Assembly (NCBI RefSeq): GCF_018228765.1
Contig: NZ_CP073695.1
Coordinates: 2,589,218-2,653,217, forward strand
From: Halorubrum ruber
GTDB lineage: Archaea; Halobacteriota; Halobacteria; Halobacteriales; Haloferacaceae
DNA length: 64,000 nt
Direction of reading: 5' to 3'
A model generated the notes under the pieces. That model was given only the letters and a program-made list of their open reading frames with translations. It was not told where the DNA came from and searched no databases. Positions 27,690-38,680 of this stretch are shown in pieces. The first letter of the stretch is position 1. Every line of letters starts with the position of its first letter. Made by a program: the position numbers and the translations under genes.

Positions 27690-28331
27690 ATGATCCTCTC
27701 CGACGCCGACATCCTCGACCGGCTCGCCGAGGGCGACCTCGCGATCGAGCCGCTCGACGACGTCGACCAGCAGGTCCAGCCCGCCAGCGTGGACCTGCGG
27801 CTGGGCGAGCGGTTCTTGGAGTTCCAGCGCACCAACATCCCCTGCATCCACCCGACCGACGCGGGCGAGGTGAGCGAGTACGTGACGGAGACGACTGTCG
27901 ATGAGGGCGACGAGTTCATCCTCCACCCCGGCGACTTCGTCCTCGGGACCACCGCGGAGCGCGTCGCGATCCCGGACGACCTCGTCGCCCACGTCGAGGG
28001 GCGCTCCTCGCTCGGCCGGCTCGCGATCGTGGTTCACGCCACGGCCGGCCTGTGCGATCCGGGGTACGAAGGACAGATCACGCTCGAACTCTCGAATCTC
28101 GGCACCGCTCCCGTCGCGCTCTCGCCCGGCATGCGCGTCTCGCAGCTCACCTTCACGGAGCTGAAACGGCCCGCCGAGCGCCCGTACGGCGCCGAGCGCG
28201 GCTCGAAGTACCAGAACCAGGACGGCCCGCAGGCGTCGCGGATCGGCGACGACCCCGAGTTCGCGGGCAAAGAGGGCGAGGGCGGCGACGCAGCCGACCG
28301 GTCGGGGAACCCGGAGGGCGAAGAGCGATGA
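27690..28331 (+). CDS. dcd: dCTP deaminase
   Basis: The 213-residue protein starts [17 protein letters not shown] and has the trimeric dUTPase/deaminase fold with [15 protein letters not shown] and the catalytic Glu region [15 protein letters not shown]. The C-terminal substrate-covering motif [12 protein letters not shown] is present. It deaminates dCTP to dUTP for dTTP synthesis. A haloarchaeal acidic extension follows residue 190. The stop overlaps the next start (ATGA at 28328-28331), so dcd and thiR are translationally coupled. Confidence 0.93.
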   Translation: MILSDADILDRLAEGDLAIEPLDDVDQQVQPASVDLRLGERFLEFQRTNIPCIHPTDAGEVSEYVTETTVDEGDEFILHPGDFVLGTTAERVAIPDDLVAHVEGRSSLGRLAIVVHATAGLCDPGYEGQITLELSNLGTAPVALSPGMRVSQLTFTELKRPAERPYGAERGSKYQNQDGPQASRIGDDPEFAGKEGEGGDAADRSGNPEGEER

Positions 28332-29242
28332 AGTTCATCGAGGAGGTCGTCGTCGATGAGTTCCTGCCGACCGTCCGCTCGATGCTCGCGGAGGACCTCC
28401 GCGACCGCGGGTTCACGCAGTCCGAGGTCGCCGACGCCCTCGGCATCTCGCAGTCCGCGGTCTCGAAATACGCCGCCGGCGACGTGGCGAGACACGAGGA
28501 CATCGTCGAAGACGAGCGCGTGCGCGACCTCGTCGAGCGCGTGGGCGAGGGGCTCGCGAGCGGCGACCTCACGCCCGTGGCCGCGCTCGTCGAGATCGAG
28601 GTGCTGATCCGCCAGTTAGAGGAGGGAGACCTCCTCGCGGACCTCCACGAGGCGGCGATGCCCGCGCTCGCCGACGCCGACGTGGAGTTCTCGGTCCACG
28701 ACCCGGACAGCGGCCTCCGCGAGCGCGAGCGCGTCCTCACCTCGGTCCGTCGCGGGCTCCGGACCCTGACGAACGCCTCCGGCTTCGCCGGGCTCATCCC
28801 GAACGTCGGCGCCAACGTCGCGGAGTGTACCGCCGACGCGGCCACCGTCGACGACGTCGCCGCGGTCCCCGGTCGACTCGTCGACGTGAAGGGCCGGGCG
28901 ATGGTGCCCGGCGAGCCGGAGTTCGGCGTGAGCGAACACGTCGCGACGGTGCTGCTCGCCGCGCGCGAGGCGGGCGCCGACGTCCGCGGCGCGGTGAACC
29001 TCCGGTACGACCCGGAAACGGTCGAGGCGCTCGCCGCCGACCGCCCGACCGTCGAGTTCGACGCCGAGCGGCCGACCCGCGAGGCGGTCGCCGACGCGGT
29101 CGCGGCCGCCGACCTCCCCGCCGACGCGGAGACGGAGACGCTCGTCCTGTACCAGACCGGCGCCGTCGGCGTCGAGCCGATCGTGTACGTCCTCGCGCCG
29201 ACCGCTGCCGAGGCCGCGCGGGTCGTTCGCGAGCTGCTGTGA
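28328..29242 (+). CDS. thiR: ThiR-type regulator: HTH plus ThiN (thiamine-phosphate synthase) domain
   Basis: The 304-residue protein has an N-terminal helix-turn-helix ([20 protein letters not shown], residues about 34-53) and a C-terminal ThiN-like domain ([20 protein letters not shown] through [16 protein letters not shown]). In archaea this fusion is ThiR, a regulator thought to sense thiamine phosphates through a ThiN domain without catalysis. It is coupled to dcd by an ATGA overlap. thi4, a typical target, is 5 kb upstream and has a dyad at its start. Confidence 0.85.
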   Translation: MKFIEEVVVDEFLPTVRSMLAEDLRDRGFTQSEVADALGISQSAVSKYAAGDVARHEDIVEDERVRDLVERVGEGLASGDLTPVAALVEIEVLIRQLEEGDLLADLHEAAMPALADADVEFSVHDPDSGLRERERVLTSVRRGLRTLTNASGFAGLIPNVGANVAECTADAATVDDVAAVPGRLVDVKGRAMVPGEPEFGVSEHVATVLLAAREAGADVRGAVNLRYDPETVEALAADRPTVEFDAERPTREAVADAVAAADLPADAETETLVLYQTGAVGVEPIVYVLAPTAAEAARVVRELL

Positions 29243-29571
29243 GCCGGCGCGGGCCGCCCGCGGCCCGCTGCGAACCGACCGCCCCTCGGGCGACGCTTTT
29301 TAGACCGAACCGCGCGAACGAAGCGGTGTGACACCGTCTCGACGGCTTGGGATGCGGATGCGCCCCTTTTGCGGCGGGCGGACCCGTCGCGTCGCCGGCG
29401 GCCGGTAACGCGGTCGACGGCGCCGCGGCGGCGAATCCCGTCGCCTCTCCGCAGCGCCCGGGCCGTCGACCGCCTCGCGGACCGCGGCTCTCCCGTGGAC
29501 CGCGCGAGCTGCGTCGGCCCCGAACCAGCGGGCTTTAGACCCGATCGACCGACACACGACACACACACCAC
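29243..29571 (+). other. 329-bp intergenic stretch with an orphan TATA-like box and the metG promoter
   Basis: No convincing protein is encoded. CTTTTTAGA at 29296-29304 looks like a haloarchaeal TATA box and would start transcription near 29330, more than 240 bp before metG. A second box (CTTTAGA near 29532) fits metG, whose ATG is at 29572. The GC-rich stretch between them could be an unannotated small RNA; I see no tRNA, SRP or RNase P signature. Confidence 0.4.
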
Positions 29572-31740
29572 ATGAGCCACGACGACTTCCCCACCGACCG
29601 GCCCGCGGTGGTGACCTGTGGACTGCCGTACGCCAACGGCGACCTCCACATCGGTCACCTCCGCACCTACGTCGGCGGCGACGTGTACAGCCGCGCGCTC
29701 GAACGACTCGGCCAACGGACCGCGTTCGTCTCCGGCTCCGACATGCACGGGACGCCGGTCGCGGTCAACGCCGAGCAGGAGGGCGTCTCCCCCGAGAAGT
29801 TCGCGCTCGACTGGCACGAGCGCTACGCCGAGACGTTCCCGAAGTTCAACGTCGACTTCGACAACTACGGCCACACCCACGACGAGACGAACACCGAGAT
29901 CACCCAGCAGCTCGTCCGCGACCTCGACGAGGCGGGCCACCTCTACGAGAAGGAGATCATGGTCGCGTACGACCCCGTCGACGACCAGTACCTCCCCGAC
30001 CGCTACGTCGAGGGGACCTGCCCGTACTGCGGCGCGCACGCCCGCGGCGACGAGTGCGACGAGGGGTGCCAGCGCCACCTCGAACCCGGCGAGGTCGAGG
30101 ATCCCGAGTCGACGATCACCGGTAACCCCGCGGAGTACCGCGAGCGCACCCACAAGTTCTTCGCGGTCTCGGAGTTCGCCGACTACCTCTCCGACTTCCT
30201 CGACCGGCTGGAGGGCACCTCGAACGCCCGCAACCAGCCCCGCGAGTGGATCGAACAGGGGCTCCAGGACTGGTGTATCACCCGCGACATGGACTGGGGG
30301 ATCGACATGCCGGGCGGCGAGGCGACGGAGTCGCCTCGGGAAGGCGGCGAAGCCGCCGACTCCCAGGACCTCGTCCTCTACGTCTGGGTCGACGCCCCGA
30401 TCGAGTACATCTCCTCGACGAAGCAGTACTCCGAGCGCGTCGGCGCCGACGCCTTCGACTGGGAGGCCGCCTGGAAGGAGGGCGTCAGCGACGAGCACCC
30501 GGAGGGCGGCGAGGTCGTCCACGTGATTGGCCGCGACATCATCCAGCACCACACGATATTCTGGCCCGCGATGTTGGAGGCGACCGACCACGCCGAGCCG
30601 CGCGCGGTGATGGCGAGCGGCTTCGTCACGCTCGACGGCAAGGGGTTCTCGACCAGCCGCGACCGCGCGGTCTGGGCGGACGAGTACCTCGACGAAGGGT
30701 TCCACCCCGACCCGCTCCGCTACTACCTCGCGACCAACGGCGGGTTCCAGCAGGACGTGGACTTCTCGTGGGAGAAGTTCGCCGAGCGCGTCAACACCGA
30801 GCTGGTGGGCACCGTCGGCAACTTCCTCTACCGCTCCCTGCTTTTCGCCCACCGCAACTACGAGGACGGCCCCGACGCCGACGCCCCGAGCGACGAGGTG
30901 GCGGCGCGGATCGACGAGGCGGTCGAGGAGTTCGCGGCCGCGGTCAACGACTACTCCGTCCGCGCGCTGGGCGACGCCGTCACCGACCTCGCGCGATACG
31001 GCAACGAGTACATCCAACGCAACGAGCCGTGGAAGCTCGTCGACGAGGAGCCCGCGGAAGCGGAACAGGTCATCTACGACTGCGTCGCGCTCGCGAAGGC
31101 GATCGCCGTCCTCTTCGAGCCGCTGGCCCCGGAAAAGAGCGAGCGGCTCTGGGACCAGCTCGGCGAGCCCGGCTCCGTCCACGACGCCACCGTCGAGGCC
31201 GCTCGCGAAGGGCCCGCCGGCGACCTCGGCGAGCCGACCGAGCTGTTCGAGCAGGTCGAAGACGAGCGCGTCGAGGACCTGAACGAGAAGCTCGAAGCGC
31301 GCGTCGCCGAGTCGGAGAGCGACGACGGCGACGAGGGAGACGAAAGCGACGACGACGAGAACGACGACGAAACCGATACCACCGACGACACCGACATGAC
31401 CGACATCGAACCCCTCAGCGACGACCGCATCAGCTTCGACGACTTCCAGGAACTGGACATCCGCGTGGGCCGGATCGAGGAGGCGGAGGGGATCGAGGGC
31501 GCCGACGACCTCGTGAAGCTCACCGTCGATCTGGGTGCGGAGACCCGGACGATCGTCGCGGGCCTGAAACAGCTCCACGACGTCGACGACCTCCCCGACA
31601 CGAAGGTGATCGTCCTCGCGAACATGGAGAAGGCGGAGCTGTTCGGCGTCGAGTCGAACGGGATGGTCCTCGCGGCCGGCGAGGAGGCCGACCTCCTCAC
31701 CACCTACGAGGACGCCGCACCCGGGACGAAGGTGAAGTGA
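29572..31740 (+). CDS. metG: Methionine-tRNA ligase with C-terminal tRNA-binding domain
   Basis: The 722-residue class I synthetase has PYANGDLHIGHLR (HIGH), a zinc knuckle CPYCGAHARGDECDEGC near 145-161, LYVWVDAP, and LDGKGFSTSRDRAVWADE, where KGFSTS replaces KMSKS. After the anticodon domain an Asp/Glu-rich linker (near 580-608) joins a Trbp111-like OB domain (FQELDIRVGRIEEAEGI to the end). It charges initiator and elongator tRNA-Met. The linker is unusually acidic even for a halophile. Confidence 0.95.
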   Translation: MSHDDFPTDRPAVVTCGLPYANGDLHIGHLRTYVGGDVYSRALERLGQRTAFVSGSDMHGTPVAVNAEQEGVSPEKFALDWHERYAETFPKFNVDFDNYGHTHDETNTEITQQLVRDLDEAGHLYEKEIMVAYDPVDDQYLPDRYVEGTCPYCGAHARGDECDEGCQRHLEPGEVEDPESTITGNPAEYRERTHKFFAVSEFADYLSDFLDRLEGTSNARNQPREWIEQGLQDWCITRDMDWGIDMPGGEATESPREGGEAADSQDLVLYVWVDAPIEYISSTKQYSERVGADAFDWEAAWKEGVSDEHPEGGEVVHVIGRDIIQHHTIFWPAMLEATDHAEPRAVMASGFVTLDGKGFSTSRDRAVWADEYLDEGFHPDPLRYYLATNGGFQQDVDFSWEKFAERVNTELVGTVGNFLYRSLLFAHRNYEDGPDADAPSDEVAARIDEAVEEFAAAVNDYSVRALGDAVTDLARYGNEYIQRNEPWKLVDEEPAEAEQVIYDCVALAKAIAVLFEPLAPEKSERLWDQLGEPGSVHDATVEAAREGPAGDLGEPTELFEQVEDERVEDLNEKLEARVAESESDDGDEGDESDDDENDDETDTTDDTDMTDIEPLSDDRISFDDFQELDIRVGRIEEAEGIEGADDLVKLTVDLGAETRTIVAGLKQLHDVDDLPDTKVIVLANMEKAELFGVESNGMVLAAGEEADLLTTYEDAAPGTKVK

Positions 31741-31808
31741 GGTCGCGGCGCCCCCGTCACGGCGACGGTTCTCGAAGTTTTATTTGACTGACGTGCGACG
31801 GGTCGCGC

Positions 31809-32015
31809 ATGGCCCTCCTCGCGTGGTTCGAGGCCCTCTCGTTTCAGGCACAGCTGATCCTCGTCGCGGTCGTCTGCGACCCGATCGGGTTCGCCGCCGG
31901 CTACCTGCTCGCGCCCGAGTTCGGCGTCGAGCCGATCCTCGGCGGCGCGTACGGGCTCGTGGTCGCGAGCCTGCCGCTGTCGCTGCTCGTGTTGCGCGAG
32001 GCGGGCAGACGGTAG
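31809..32015 (+). CDS. Small two-helix membrane protein
   Basis: The 68-residue protein has two hydrophobic segments (LILVAVVCDPIGFAAGYLLA and GLVVASLPLSLLVL) joined by EFGVEPILGG and a basic C-terminus. Function is unknown. TTTTATTTGAC about 28 bp upstream is a plausible TATA element. It lies between metG and the first TnpB element. Confidence 0.65.
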   Translation: MALLAWFEALSFQAQLILVAVVCDPIGFAAGYLLAPEFGVEPILGGAYGLVVASLPLSLLVLREAGRR

Positions 32016-32177
32016 CGATCGGCCGCGGTCCGGTCGCCCCACGGTCCGACGCCCGCCTCAGCATTTTCGAGGTGGAGCCCCCGGCCTCAAGGAGCGAACG
32101 GAGTGAGCGAGTAGGTCGGGGAGGAAACCGACATGGGACGACACAACCGCCACACAGCGACCGACTGACTCCCAAGA

Positions 32178-32185
32178 ATATAAAT
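32178..32185 (+). promoter_or_regulatory. TATA box of tnpB element 1
   Basis: TATAAATA is centred 27 bp before the ATG at 32209, so a leaderless transcript is expected. Confidence 0.65.
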
Positions 32186-32208
32186 ACCGTTGGATACTCT
32201 CTGAAACT

Positions 32209-33456
32209 ATGGGCGTGCGTCGAACCGCCGTCGTGAAACTCGCTGTTTCCGACGAGCAACGCGACGTACTCCACCGAACCGCCGAACAATATCTGTACTG
32301 CGCGAAACGAACCGCCGACTACTGTTGGTCCGACACCTCCTACACCCAGTGTAAGACCAACAAGCGAGAGGTTCGCGACGCGCTCTACGCCGACCTTCGA
32401 GAGGAGACGGACCTACAGGCCCAACTTGTCCAAGCCGCTATCAAACGCGCTGTCGAAGCCGTCAAAGCGTGTGTTGAACGGTGGAAAAAGGGACAGCGCG
32501 TCTCTCAACCGACGTTCACCGCCGAAACGATGGACTACGACACGCGGAGCGCGACCTTCTACCGGAACAAGGTGTCACTGGCAACTGTTGAGGGCCGAGT
32601 CGAACCCTCGTTTGTTCTCCCGGCAGACAGTCCGACGCCCTACGAGCGGTACGTACTCTCGGAGGACTACGAGTTCCGCGAGAGTACGCTTCGGTACGAC
32701 GCGGCCACTGACGAGTTCTACCTCAACATTTCGACGCGGCGGACAGACGGTGACGATGAGGTTTCGGAAGATGCCGGGCACTCCGACCAAACGGTCCTCG
32801 GTATCGACCTCGGCGTCAACAGCCTCGCTGTGTCCTCAACCGGCACGTTTTGGCAGGGGGACGACTACGACCACTGGTGTCGTGAGTTCGAGAAGCGACG
32901 TGGCGAGATACAACGGCGCGGCACGCAGGCCGCACACAAGGCCCTGCTTCGCCTCGGGAAGCGCGAAGAAGCTTGGCGCAAACAGTACATCCACACCATC
33001 GCCAACGAACTCGTCTCGGAAGCCGTCGAACACGACTGCGACGTAATCGCGTTCGAGGACTTGAGTGACATTCGAGAGCGGCTTCCGGACGCGAAGTGGC
33101 ACCACGTTTGGGCGTTCCGACGCCTGTTTGAGTACGTCTCCTACAAAGCCCCTGAACAGGGGGTCTCCGTGGAGCAAGTCGAGCCGAACCACACATCTCA
33201 ACGCTGTTCTCGGACGGACTGTGGCTTTACACACGACGGCAACCGCCACGGCGAACAGTTCGAGTGCCAGAAGTGTGGGTATGAAGTGAACGCGGATTAC
33301 AACGCTGCAAAGAATATTGGCGTGCGGTACGCTCGGAAGCGGCAACACAAACTCCGTTCCTCGCCCAAGTCGGGGAGCGGAGACGCACAAGTAGACGTGC
33401 GTGTGAATGGTGGGACGTTGAACGGTGAGAGTCACCAGCCTCTTGCTGGCGACTGA
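32209..33456 (+). CDS. tnpB: TnpB, RNA-guided RuvC-like endonuclease (transposon-encoded)
   Basis: The 415-residue protein keeps the three RuvC acidic residues: Asp in VLGIDLGVNSLAV, Glu in VIAFEDLSDI and Asp in YEVNADYNAAKNI. A zinc ribbon (CSRTDCGF ... CQKCGY) and the QVEPNHTSQRCS block are intact. The N-terminal wedge/REC half starts GVRRTAVVKLAVSDEQ. Characterised TnpB proteins use an RNA from the element's right end to cut DNA next to a short motif; activity here is inference from intact residues. Codon use is visibly less GC-rich than in neighbours. Confidence 0.93.
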   Translation: MGVRRTAVVKLAVSDEQRDVLHRTAEQYLYCAKRTADYCWSDTSYTQCKTNKREVRDALYADLREETDLQAQLVQAAIKRAVEAVKACVERWKKGQRVSQPTFTAETMDYDTRSATFYRNKVSLATVEGRVEPSFVLPADSPTPYERYVLSEDYEFRESTLRYDAATDEFYLNISTRRTDGDDEVSEDAGHSDQTVLGIDLGVNSLAVSSTGTFWQGDDYDHWCREFEKRRGEIQRRGTQAAHKALLRLGKREEAWRKQYIHTIANELVSEAVEHDCDVIAFEDLSDIRERLPDAKWHHVWAFRRLFEYVSYKAPEQGVSVEQVEPNHTSQRCSRTDCGFTHDGNRHGEQFECQKCGYEVNADYNAAKNIGVRYARKRQHKLRSSPKSGSGDAQVDVRVNGGTLNGESHQPLAGD

Positions 33457-33547
33457 TTGCCGGGAGTCCACATCAAAGCCCTACCCTCAAGGACCGAGGC
33501 GCGGAGCGCCGAGGGAGTAGGGTAGGGTAGTTTACGTTCCCCTCCGG
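33380..33547 (+). ncRNA. Candidate omega (guide) RNA of TnpB element 1
   Basis: In characterised TnpB elements the guide RNA covers the 3' end of tnpB, the right-end hairpins and about 16-20 nt of flanking DNA. Here that is the region through the hairpin at 33481-33530 followed by a guide beginning TTTACGTTCCCCTCCGG, which is antisense to the VOC gene. Boundaries are approximate and rest on family knowledge. Confidence 0.4.
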
Positions 33548-33931
33548 GTCCCGAACGAACAGCACCGTCGTCCCGCTCTCGGTCGTTCGTGGCGGGCTCA
33601 GCGTCTCCACGTCGTCCGCGAGGTCGGCGTAGAACGCCTCGACGTCGTCGACGGCGAGGCCGAGGTGAGTCGCGCCGGGGCGGTTGAGCTCGGGCTCGTC
33701 GCTGGGGTCGACGTCCGGGTCGTACGCGACGAGTTCGACGACCGCGTCGCCGGCGTCGAGGTGCGCGAACTCGGCCGCGGCGCCCTCGACGCCGACCGCC
33801 TCGGCGAAGGCGTCGCCGCCGACCGAGAACTCGGCGACGACGTCGAGGTCGAACGTCGTTGTGTAAAACTCGACGGCCCGGTCGAGGTCGGCGACGGTGA
33901 CCCCGACGTGGTGTGCGGTTGGGTCGGACAC
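33473..33931 (-). pseudogene. VOC (glyoxalase/dioxygenase fold) protein with C-terminus replaced by TnpB element
   Basis: The first 133 codons (33931 down to about 33533) encode a normal VOC domain: HHVGVTVADLDRAVEFYTTT, ATHLGLAVDDVEAFYADL, then VLFVRDPEGN, after which the family usually continues with VELL or ELH and stops. Here the frame runs into the element's right end and adds about 19 foreign residues (NYPTLLPRRSAPRSLRVGL). A possible remnant of the old C-terminus, encoding LHLENAE on the minus strand, lies beyond the left end at 32057-32077. The last metal ligand region may be lost. Function unknown. Confidence 0.75.
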
Positions 33932-33970
33932 GGGTGGTCGCTCGGTCGGCCGGAGCTAAACGGTGTCGGG

Positions 33971-34096
33971 TCAGAGCCCGAACAGGCGGGCGGCGAGTCC
34001 CGCGAGCACGACCAGCGCGCCGAGAACGAACGTCCCCGGGAGCGGCAGGACGAACAGGAGCGCGCCGATCAGGACGACGATCGTCGACGTTCTCAT
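33971..34096 (-). CDS. 41-residue hydrophobic membrane peptide
   Basis: ATG at 34096 opens a 42-codon frame, MRTSTIVVLIGALLFVLPLP followed by GTFVLGALVVLAGLAARLFGL and TGA. Two short hydrophobic segments are joined by PLPGTF. The sharp codon bias, the start and stop, and the fit between two genes make it a credible small gene; I recall similar peptides in other haloarchaea. Function is unknown. Confidence 0.6.
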   Translation of the reverse strand: MRTSTIVVLIGALLFVLPLPGTFVLGALVVLAGLAARLFGL

Positions 34097-34215
34097 GACG
34101 CGCCCGCTTCGGTCCCGCGTCGGATACGCTTTGGGTCGCGGCGGCCTCCACGGCCAACGGTCGCAGCGGCCTCCCCGACCGAAACGACCATTCCGCGTCC
34201 GGACGACCCTCGCGT

Positions 34216-34893
34216 ATGCACGTGGTCGTCAACGCGGCCCAGAGCGTCGACGGGAAGCTCGCCACCCGCCGCCGGGAGCAGCTCCGGATCTCCGGGCCCG
34301 AGGATTTCGACCGGGTCGACCGCGTCCGGGCGGCCGCGGACGCGGTACTGGTCGGGGTCGGGACCGTCCTCGCGGACGACCCGCACCTCACGCTCGACGA
34401 GGAGGACCGCCGCGTCGAGCGCCTGCGGAACGGCCGACCGGGCGACCCCGCCCGCGTCGTGGTCGACTCCACCGGGCGGACGCCGACCGACGCCCGGATC
34501 CTCGACGACGCGGCGACGACGTACCTGCTCGTCTCGGCCGCGACCGACCGGGAGCGGCGCGAGGCGCTCGCCGACGCCGGCGCAGAGGTGATCGTGGCCG
34601 GCGAGGAGCGCGTCGACGTCGCCGAGGGGCTCGATCGGCTCGCCGACCGCGGCATCGACCGACTGATGGTCGAAGGGGGCGGCGAGGTGATCTTCTCCTG
34701 TTTCGATGCCGGCGTCGTGGACGAGCTCCACGTCTACGTCGGCTCGCTCGTGATCGGCGGCCGCGACGCGCCCACGCTGGCGGACGGCGCCGGATTCACC
34801 GAGGGGTTTCCCGACCTGACGCTCACGGGAACGGAGCGGCTCGACGACGGGGTCGTCCTCTCGTACGCGGTCGGGGAGGAGGACGGAGCGTGA
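34216..34893 (+). CDS. arfC: 2,5-diamino-6-ribosylamino-pyrimidinone 5'-phosphate reductase (RibD C-terminal domain)
   Basis: The 225-residue single-domain reductase starts MHVVVNAAQSVDGKLATRR and carries AVLVGVGTVLADDPHLT (NADPH and substrate binding) and DRLMVEGGGEVIFSCF (the dinucleotide loop). In archaea this stand-alone enzyme reduces the ribosylamino to the ribitylamino pyrimidine in riboflavin/F420 synthesis. The deaminase half of bacterial RibD is absent, as expected. The start is 24 bp after an AT-poor gap; no operon partner is adjacent. Confidence 0.9.
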   Translation: MHVVVNAAQSVDGKLATRRREQLRISGPEDFDRVDRVRAAADAVLVGVGTVLADDPHLTLDEEDRRVERLRNGRPGDPARVVVDSTGRTPTDARILDDAATTYLLVSAATDRERREALADAGAEVIVAGEERVDVAEGLDRLADRGIDRLMVEGGGEVIFSCFDAGVVDELHVYVGSLVIGGRDAPTLADGAGFTEGFPDLTLTGTERLDDGVVLSYAVGEEDGA

Positions 34894-35002
34894 CGACGGA
34901 CGGCGAGGGAGGCGGGCCGCGGCCGACGACCGTGTGAACCGTAACCACGGAAATCGCCGGGTACACGCTCCGTGGCACCGGTACGCACGAAAATCACCGA
35001 AG

Positions 35003-35057
35003 TATTTATGTATCGCCCGTTGGTAGTTGCTGGTACCAGAACGCCTCTGGCGCTGGT
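35003..35057 (+). promoter_or_regulatory. Promoter and 5' hairpin of the coiled-coil gene
   Basis: TATTTATG (35003-35010) would start transcription near 35033. The RNA would then open with a hairpin: ACCAG (35035-35039), AA, CGCC, loop TCT, GGCG, CTGGT (35053-35057). The main ATG is at 35155, so the leader is about 120 nt, long for a haloarchaeon. Confidence 0.5.
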
Positions 35058-35073
35058 GGAATCGCACGCTGAA

Positions 35074-35151
35074 ATGAACGGGAGTTCTTGCAGACGGCCC
35101 GACGCACCACAGCGAGCGTCCGCTATCGCCGGAGCGGTGATGGAGAGATAA
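35074..35151 (+). CDS. 25-codon upstream ORF (possible leader peptide)
   Basis: ATG at 35074 opens MNGSSCRRPDAPQRASAIAG and ends AVMER-TAA at 35151, three bases before the main ATG (35155) and in the same frame. Rare codons (TCT, TGC, AGA) cluster at its start and end. It may couple or gate translation of the downstream gene; chance occurrence cannot be excluded. Confidence 0.4.
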   Translation: MNGSSCRRPDAPQRASAIAGAVMER

Positions 35152-35154
35152 CAA

Positions 35155-36078
35155 ATGGTAACGAAAGAAGAAGTCATCGAGCAGTACGACGTGGAACCGA
35201 TGGACGAGGCGGACAACGTGGACCTTTCTGAGGACGACCTGGAGAACGGCTCCAAGGGCCAGCTCATCAAACGCGCCGGCCAGCTGCGAGACCGACGCAA
35301 CGAGCTGAACCAGATGGCGTCCGAGCGCGCCTCCGAGCGCGACGACCTCAACGCGAAGACGCGCGAGAAGGTCGACGAGGCCCAGGAACACCGCGAGAAG
35401 CGCGACGAGCTCAACGAGCAGGTCCAAGAGCACAAGGACAAGCGCAACGAGCTCAACGCCGAGGCCAACGAGCTGTTCGACGAGGTCGAGGAGCTCAAAC
35501 AGGACCTCGAGCTCGGCTCCGGGAAGTCCATCGAGGAGCTCGAAGAGGAGATCGAGGACCTCGAGTTCCGCCAGCAGACCGAGGTGCTCGACGCGGAGGA
35601 CGAGCGCGAGCTGATCGAGAAGATCGACGACAAACGCGAGAAGCTCGCCGAGAAGAAAGAGAAGGTCGACGACACGAGCGAGCTCGACGAGCTCGTCGAG
35701 GAGGCCGAGGAGGTCCGCTCCGAGGCGTCCCAGCACCACCAGAAGGTGACGGAGCTCGCGGACAAGGCCCAGGAACATCACAACCAGATGATCGAGGCCT
35801 ACCGCGAGGCCGACGACATCCGCGACGAGGCCGACGAGATGCACGAGCTCTTCGTCGAGGCCCAGGAGGCGGCCGACCGCCACCACGAGGACTTCGTCCG
35901 CGTCCAGAAGCGCCTGCGCGAGCTCGACAAGAAGGAGGAGGAGGAGCGGCAGGACGAGCGCGCCGAGAAGCGCGAAGAGGAGAAGGAAGAGGCCGAGGAG
36001 ATCTATCAGAAGTTCAAGGAGGGCGAGACGCTCGACACCGAGGACCTGATGAAGCTCCAGAAGACCGGCCTCCTGTAA
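35155..36078 (+). CDS. Long coiled-coil protein of unknown function
   Basis: The 307-residue protein is almost entirely charged coiled coil, with heptads running from about residue 30 to 285 (KGQLIKRAGQLRDRRNELNQ, EELEEEIEDLEF, EKRDELNEQV). It has no signal, helix-breaking core or enzymatic motif. It begins MVTKEEVIEQYDVEPMDEAD. Related archaeal coiled-coil proteins are sometimes labelled phosphoserine phosphatase, with no supporting motif here. It could be a structural or scaffolding protein. Its leader carries a hairpin and an upstream ORF. Confidence 0.8.
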   Translation: MVTKEEVIEQYDVEPMDEADNVDLSEDDLENGSKGQLIKRAGQLRDRRNELNQMASERASERDDLNAKTREKVDEAQEHREKRDELNEQVQEHKDKRNELNAEANELFDEVEELKQDLELGSGKSIEELEEEIEDLEFRQQTEVLDAEDERELIEKIDDKREKLAEKKEKVDDTSELDELVEEAEEVRSEASQHHQKVTELADKAQEHHNQMIEAYREADDIRDEADEMHELFVEAQEAADRHHEDFVRVQKRLRELDKKEEEERQDERAEKREEEKEEAEEIYQKFKEGETLDTEDLMKLQKTGLL

Positions 36079-36234
36079 GTCGGTCGAGTCCCCCGGTTCC
36101 GACGCGGTTTTCTGCGGTTTTCCACGGTCGACAGCGACGCGCTCGTCGACCGCGACGAGCCGCCGGCGCTCCCGCCCGCGATCGGCGGCGCCGCCCACGA
36201 CAGCTTATAAACGCGTGCGCCGCCAACCGTCGGT

Positions 36235-38587
<2,353 letters not shown>

Positions 38588-38680
38588 TTCCGTAACGGGC
38601 GGGAGAGGGGCCGCGGGGGCCGACCCGCGCGCGGCGGTCGACGGGGAGGATTTTTGTCCGGTCGCGGTGTGGGTCGACAC

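Larger units (their letters stand above)
32080..33530 (+). mobile_element. Solitary TnpB element 1 (IS200/IS605 superfamily, IS1341-like)
   Basis: The left end near 32080-32140 has CCTCAAGGAGCG...GAGTAGG with an inner palindrome (GGAGCGAACGGAGTGAGC). The right end at 33481-33530 repeats the plan: CTACCCTCAAGGACCG, inner GGCGCggaGCGCC, then GAGTAGGGTAGGGTAG. Both ends therefore share CCTCAAGGA-CG and GAGTAGG. Only tnpB is inside; no TnpA (Y1 transposase) is present, so movement needs help in trans. Insertion altered the 3' end of the VOC gene on the right. Base composition is lower in G+C than the flanks. The exact ends are approximate. Confidence 0.8.

Noticed and set aside
29347-29538. 63-residue frame upstream of metG
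   Set aside because: Proline/arginine-rich, no promoter-start fit and no haloarchaeal acidic bias.
29243-29571. tRNA, SRP RNA or RNase P RNA in the gap before metG
   Set aside because: No T-loop, no acceptor stem and no diagnostic core motif could be found; no tRNA gene was seen anywhere in the window.
28153-31578. 1141-residue open frame antisense to thiR and metG
   Set aside because: It mirrors the real genes; its composition (Val/Leu/Arg-rich, no motifs) is the usual antisense shadow of GC-rich acidic genes.
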